DNA of 15,822 nt, from positions 1 through 15,822 of the forward strand of contig WQXD01000057.1 in NCBI GenBank assembly GCA_009785015.1, given 5' to 3'. Origin of the DNA: Oscillospiraceae bacterium (GTDB taxonomy: Bacteria; Bacillota_A; Clostridia; Oscillospirales; WRJC01). Every line of letters starts with the position of its first letter. The first letter of the stretch is position 1. Below, one piece after another: positions 14,196-15,822 of this stretch. The position numbers and the translations under genes are program-made. Below the pieces are notes generated by a model, which saw only the letters and a list, made by a program, of their open reading frames with translations, was not told the DNA's origin and ran no database searches.

Positions 14196-15458
14196 ATGTT
14201 TTATGATAGAACAATCGAAAAAACCCTGCGAAGCGTAAGCGCGTCATTCCCCGTGCTTATGTTGACCGGGCCGCGTCAGGTCGGTAAAACTACCATATTG
14301 GAAAAAATCAAGGACAATGGCCGAAAAACGGTGTCCCTTGACAATCCTACAATACGGGCATTCGCCAAACAGGAACCTGAGATGTTTTTACAGAGATACG
14401 AGCCGCCTGTCTTGATTGATGAAGTACAATACGCGCCGGAATTATTCGACTATATAAAAGTATATGTTGACACACATAAGCAATGCGGCGATTTTTGGCT
14501 GACAGGCTCGCAGACTTTTCATTTGATGAAAAGCGTTACGGAATCACTCGCCGGGCGCGTCGGCGTAGTTCGTATGCTCGGCTTGTCCAACAGCGAAATC
14601 ACAGGAAATCACTTTTCGGAATTCATAATAGCCCCGCAGGAGCTTATACGCCGCATGGGGCTTGCGGCGCCTATGAATATCAATCAGGTCTTTGAACGTA
14701 TTTTCAAGGGTTCCATGCCGCGTATATACGAGATTGACAATGTGAACCGCAGCGAATATTACGAATCCTATTTGGAAACATATATCAGCCGTGACATAAA
14801 AGATTTGTCACAGGTTGCCGATGAATTGTCGTTTTTGAATTTCATAAATATTGCGGCGGCAAGGACGGCTACGAATGTAAACTATGAAGTGTTGGCAAAC
14901 GAAGCGGGAATATCGGCGCCGACAGCAAAACAATGGCTTTCTATCCTTGTGTCCAGCGGACTTGTCGCGCTGATACCTCCATATTCAAATAATGCGCTGA
15001 AAAGAGTGATAAAAGCGCCGCGTATGTATTTTCTTGATACCGGGCTCTGCTCATATATTACACGCTGGAGCAGCTCGGAGATATTGGAACGCGGGGCGAT
15101 GGACGGGCAGTTTTTTGAAACGTGGGTGGTTTCTGAAATATACAAAAGTTATCTTCACAACGGCAAGAGACCTCCGCTTTATTTTTACCGTGACAGCAAT
15201 AAAAAGGAAATTGACTTGATTATCGCGCAAGACGGGATGATAAGCCCGATTGAAATAAAGAAAGGCGCCGCGCCGAAAGACGCCATCCGGAATTTTTCCG
15301 TCCTCAAACCGATAGAAAATGAGCCGAGCGAAGACGATGTTTTTTCGGGGGCGGCTCATTTGAAAACAACAATCGGTACGGGAGCCGTTATTTGTATGCC
15401 GTCCGATATAATTCCGATTGACAAAAATAACTGGTATATTCCCGCATGGTTGATTTAG
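14196..15458 (+). CDS. AAA ATPase with DUF4143 (nuclease-like) C-terminus
   Basis: 420 residues from the ATG at 14196 (GAGGT eight bases upstream). A GTG at 14130 in frame would put 22 odd residues in front and lies at the transcription start, so it was rejected. The N-terminal AAA_14-type ATPase has Walker A G-P-R-Q-V-G-K-T-T (25-33), Walker B V-L-I-D-E-V (72-77) and a W-L-T-G-S-Q sensor (101-106). A winged-helix-like segment (about 225-260) follows. The C-terminal DUF4143 part has E314, D340 (K-E-I-D) and E353-I-K355, the pattern of a PD-(D/E)XK nuclease-like fold. This family is very common in anaerobes and archaea; its biological function is not established. It has no partner gene in the same unit. 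Confidence 0.92.
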   Translation: MFYDRTIEKTLRSVSASFPVLMLTGPRQVGKTTILEKIKDNGRKTVSLDNPTIRAFAKQEPEMFLQRYEPPVLIDEVQYAPELFDYIKVYVDTHKQCGDFWLTGSQTFHLMKSVTESLAGRVGVVRMLGLSNSEITGNHFSEFIIAPQELIRRMGLAAPMNINQVFERIFKGSMPRIYEIDNVNRSEYYESYLETYISRDIKDLSQVADELSFLNFINIAAARTATNVNYEVLANEAGISAPTAKQWLSILVSSGLVALIPPYSNNALKRVIKAPRMYFLDTGLCSYITRWSSSEILERGAMDGQFFETWVVSEIYKSYLHNGKRPPLYFYRDSNKKEIDLIIAQDGMISPIEIKKGAAPKDAIRNFSVLKPIENEPSEDDVFSGAAHLKTTIGTGAVICMPSDIIPIDKNNWYIPAWLI

Positions 15459-15534
15459 TCAATAGCGAACATAATCGACTTTTTCTCGATAAATATTGAA
15501 AACGCTTGACATCCAAAGGAATGTTGTACTTGAT

Positions 15535-15822
15535 TTATTCGCACTTTTGCTGTAGATATTTTTGGTACCAGTCGTGTATAAATTTTGAAATAAACGCGCG
15601 GTCTTCATCGTCGTTGATATTGACTTGAACTCCCGCGATTACGGGCAGCCACGCCAACACAGCCTCGCGCGGTATTCCCGATTCTTCGCAGAATAATCTC
15701 AGATACTGCTCCGCGCTGTCTTTTTTATCTTTCGCCGACCGGCGCACCGAGTAAAAATATGACATACAGGCGTCCGCCGCAGGGTCGCCCTTCGACGCGT
15801 CTTCCCAGTCGATAATCCAATA
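15535..15822 (-). CDS. APH-family phosphotransferase, C-terminal part (cut by window end)
   Basis: The frame is open from the TAA at 15535-15537 to the window edge, so about 95 residues of the C-terminus are seen; an internal ATG at 15765 is not the start. The visible part opens with W-I-I-D-W-E-D-A-S-K-G-D-P-A-A-D, which is the metal-binding I-D-(F/W)-E and the following G-D-P-x-x-D motif of aminoglycoside-phosphotransferase/choline-kinase-like enzymes. A helical tail follows (Y-L-R-L-F-C, then a W-L-P-V-I-A-G segment). Such proteins use ATP to phosphorylate small hydroxylated substrates; the substrate (antibiotic, choline, sugar or other) cannot be told from this part. It converges with the ATPase gene across a gap of 76 bases without clear signals. 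Confidence 0.82.
   Translation of the reverse strand, partial: YWIIDWEDASKGDPAADACMSYFYSVRRSAKDKKDSAEQYLRLFCEESGIPREAVLAWLPVIAGVQVNINDDEDRAFISKFIHDWYQKYLQQKCE

Noticed and set aside
15506..15534. TTGACA at 15506-15511 as a promoter
   Set aside because: The position 17 bases downstream reads CTTGAT and no usable -10 box is found nearby; it also points into the end of a minus-strand gene.

Overview
The window reads as a chromosomal segment of a Gram-positive anaerobe, most likely Bacillota/Clostridia. The signs are TTGACA-17-TATAAT-type promoters, strong GGAGG/AGGAG ribosome binding sites, lipoprotein signal peptides, lysine/glutamate-rich solute-binding lipoproteins, AT-rich intergenic gaps, and a mixture of P1B ATPase, ZIP and DtxR genes. 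The taxonomic call is an inference. I saw no tRNA, rRNA, CRISPR array or insertion sequence, and no gene-free stretch longer than about 260 bases.

Layout. Positions 2-313 hold the C-terminal end of a sugar-type solute-binding protein. It meets, one base away, a secreted CAP-domain lipoprotein on the minus strand (315-1331). A consensus promoter inside the upstream part of that minus-strand frame drives a two-gene plus-strand unit: a DUF6935-like protein (1439-2038) and a lipoprotein with three GTW-type modules (2041-3258). A 94-residue unknown protein (3263-3547, minus) has its own consensus promoter and a leader of about 90 nt. A large cytoplasmic glycoside hydrolase of the DUF6259 type (3743-5977, plus) converges on a Zn/Cd/Pb-exporting P1B ATPase (5979-8141, minus), which also has a consensus promoter and an operator-like palindrome.

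A minus-strand carbohydrate unit is read from 12593 down to about 8270: a five-bladed-propeller hydrolase (GH32/GH43-like), a solute-binding lipoprotein, a GH28-like beta-helix protein that lacks some canonical catalytic residues, and the internally deleted scar of another solute-binding protein gene. No permease genes are present, so binding protein and hydrolases must work with a transporter encoded elsewhere. The hydrolases have no signal peptides, which fits processing of imported oligosaccharides in the cytoplasm.

A metal-uptake module follows: a ZIP transporter (12715-13512, minus) divergent from a DtxR/MntR-family repressor (13699-14091, plus). Two DtxR-box-like palindromes lie on and just below the ZIP promoter, so regulation of the transporter by its neighbour can be predicted. 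Together with the P1B exporter at 5979-8141, the window holds both an import and an export arm for divalent metal. After the repressor, an AAA ATPase with a DUF4143/nuclease-like C-terminus (14196-15458) is preceded by a consensus promoter, and a perfect 12-bp inverted repeat straddles that promoter's -10 box. The window closes with the C-terminal part of an APH-family phosphotransferase (15535-15822, minus).

The most interesting items are the solute-binding-protein deletion scar, the tandem DtxR-type operators paired with an unusual metal-ligand set in the repressor, the long inverted repeat at the ATPase promoter, and the atypical GH28-like enzyme. I did not find a clear-cut new defence or mobile system.
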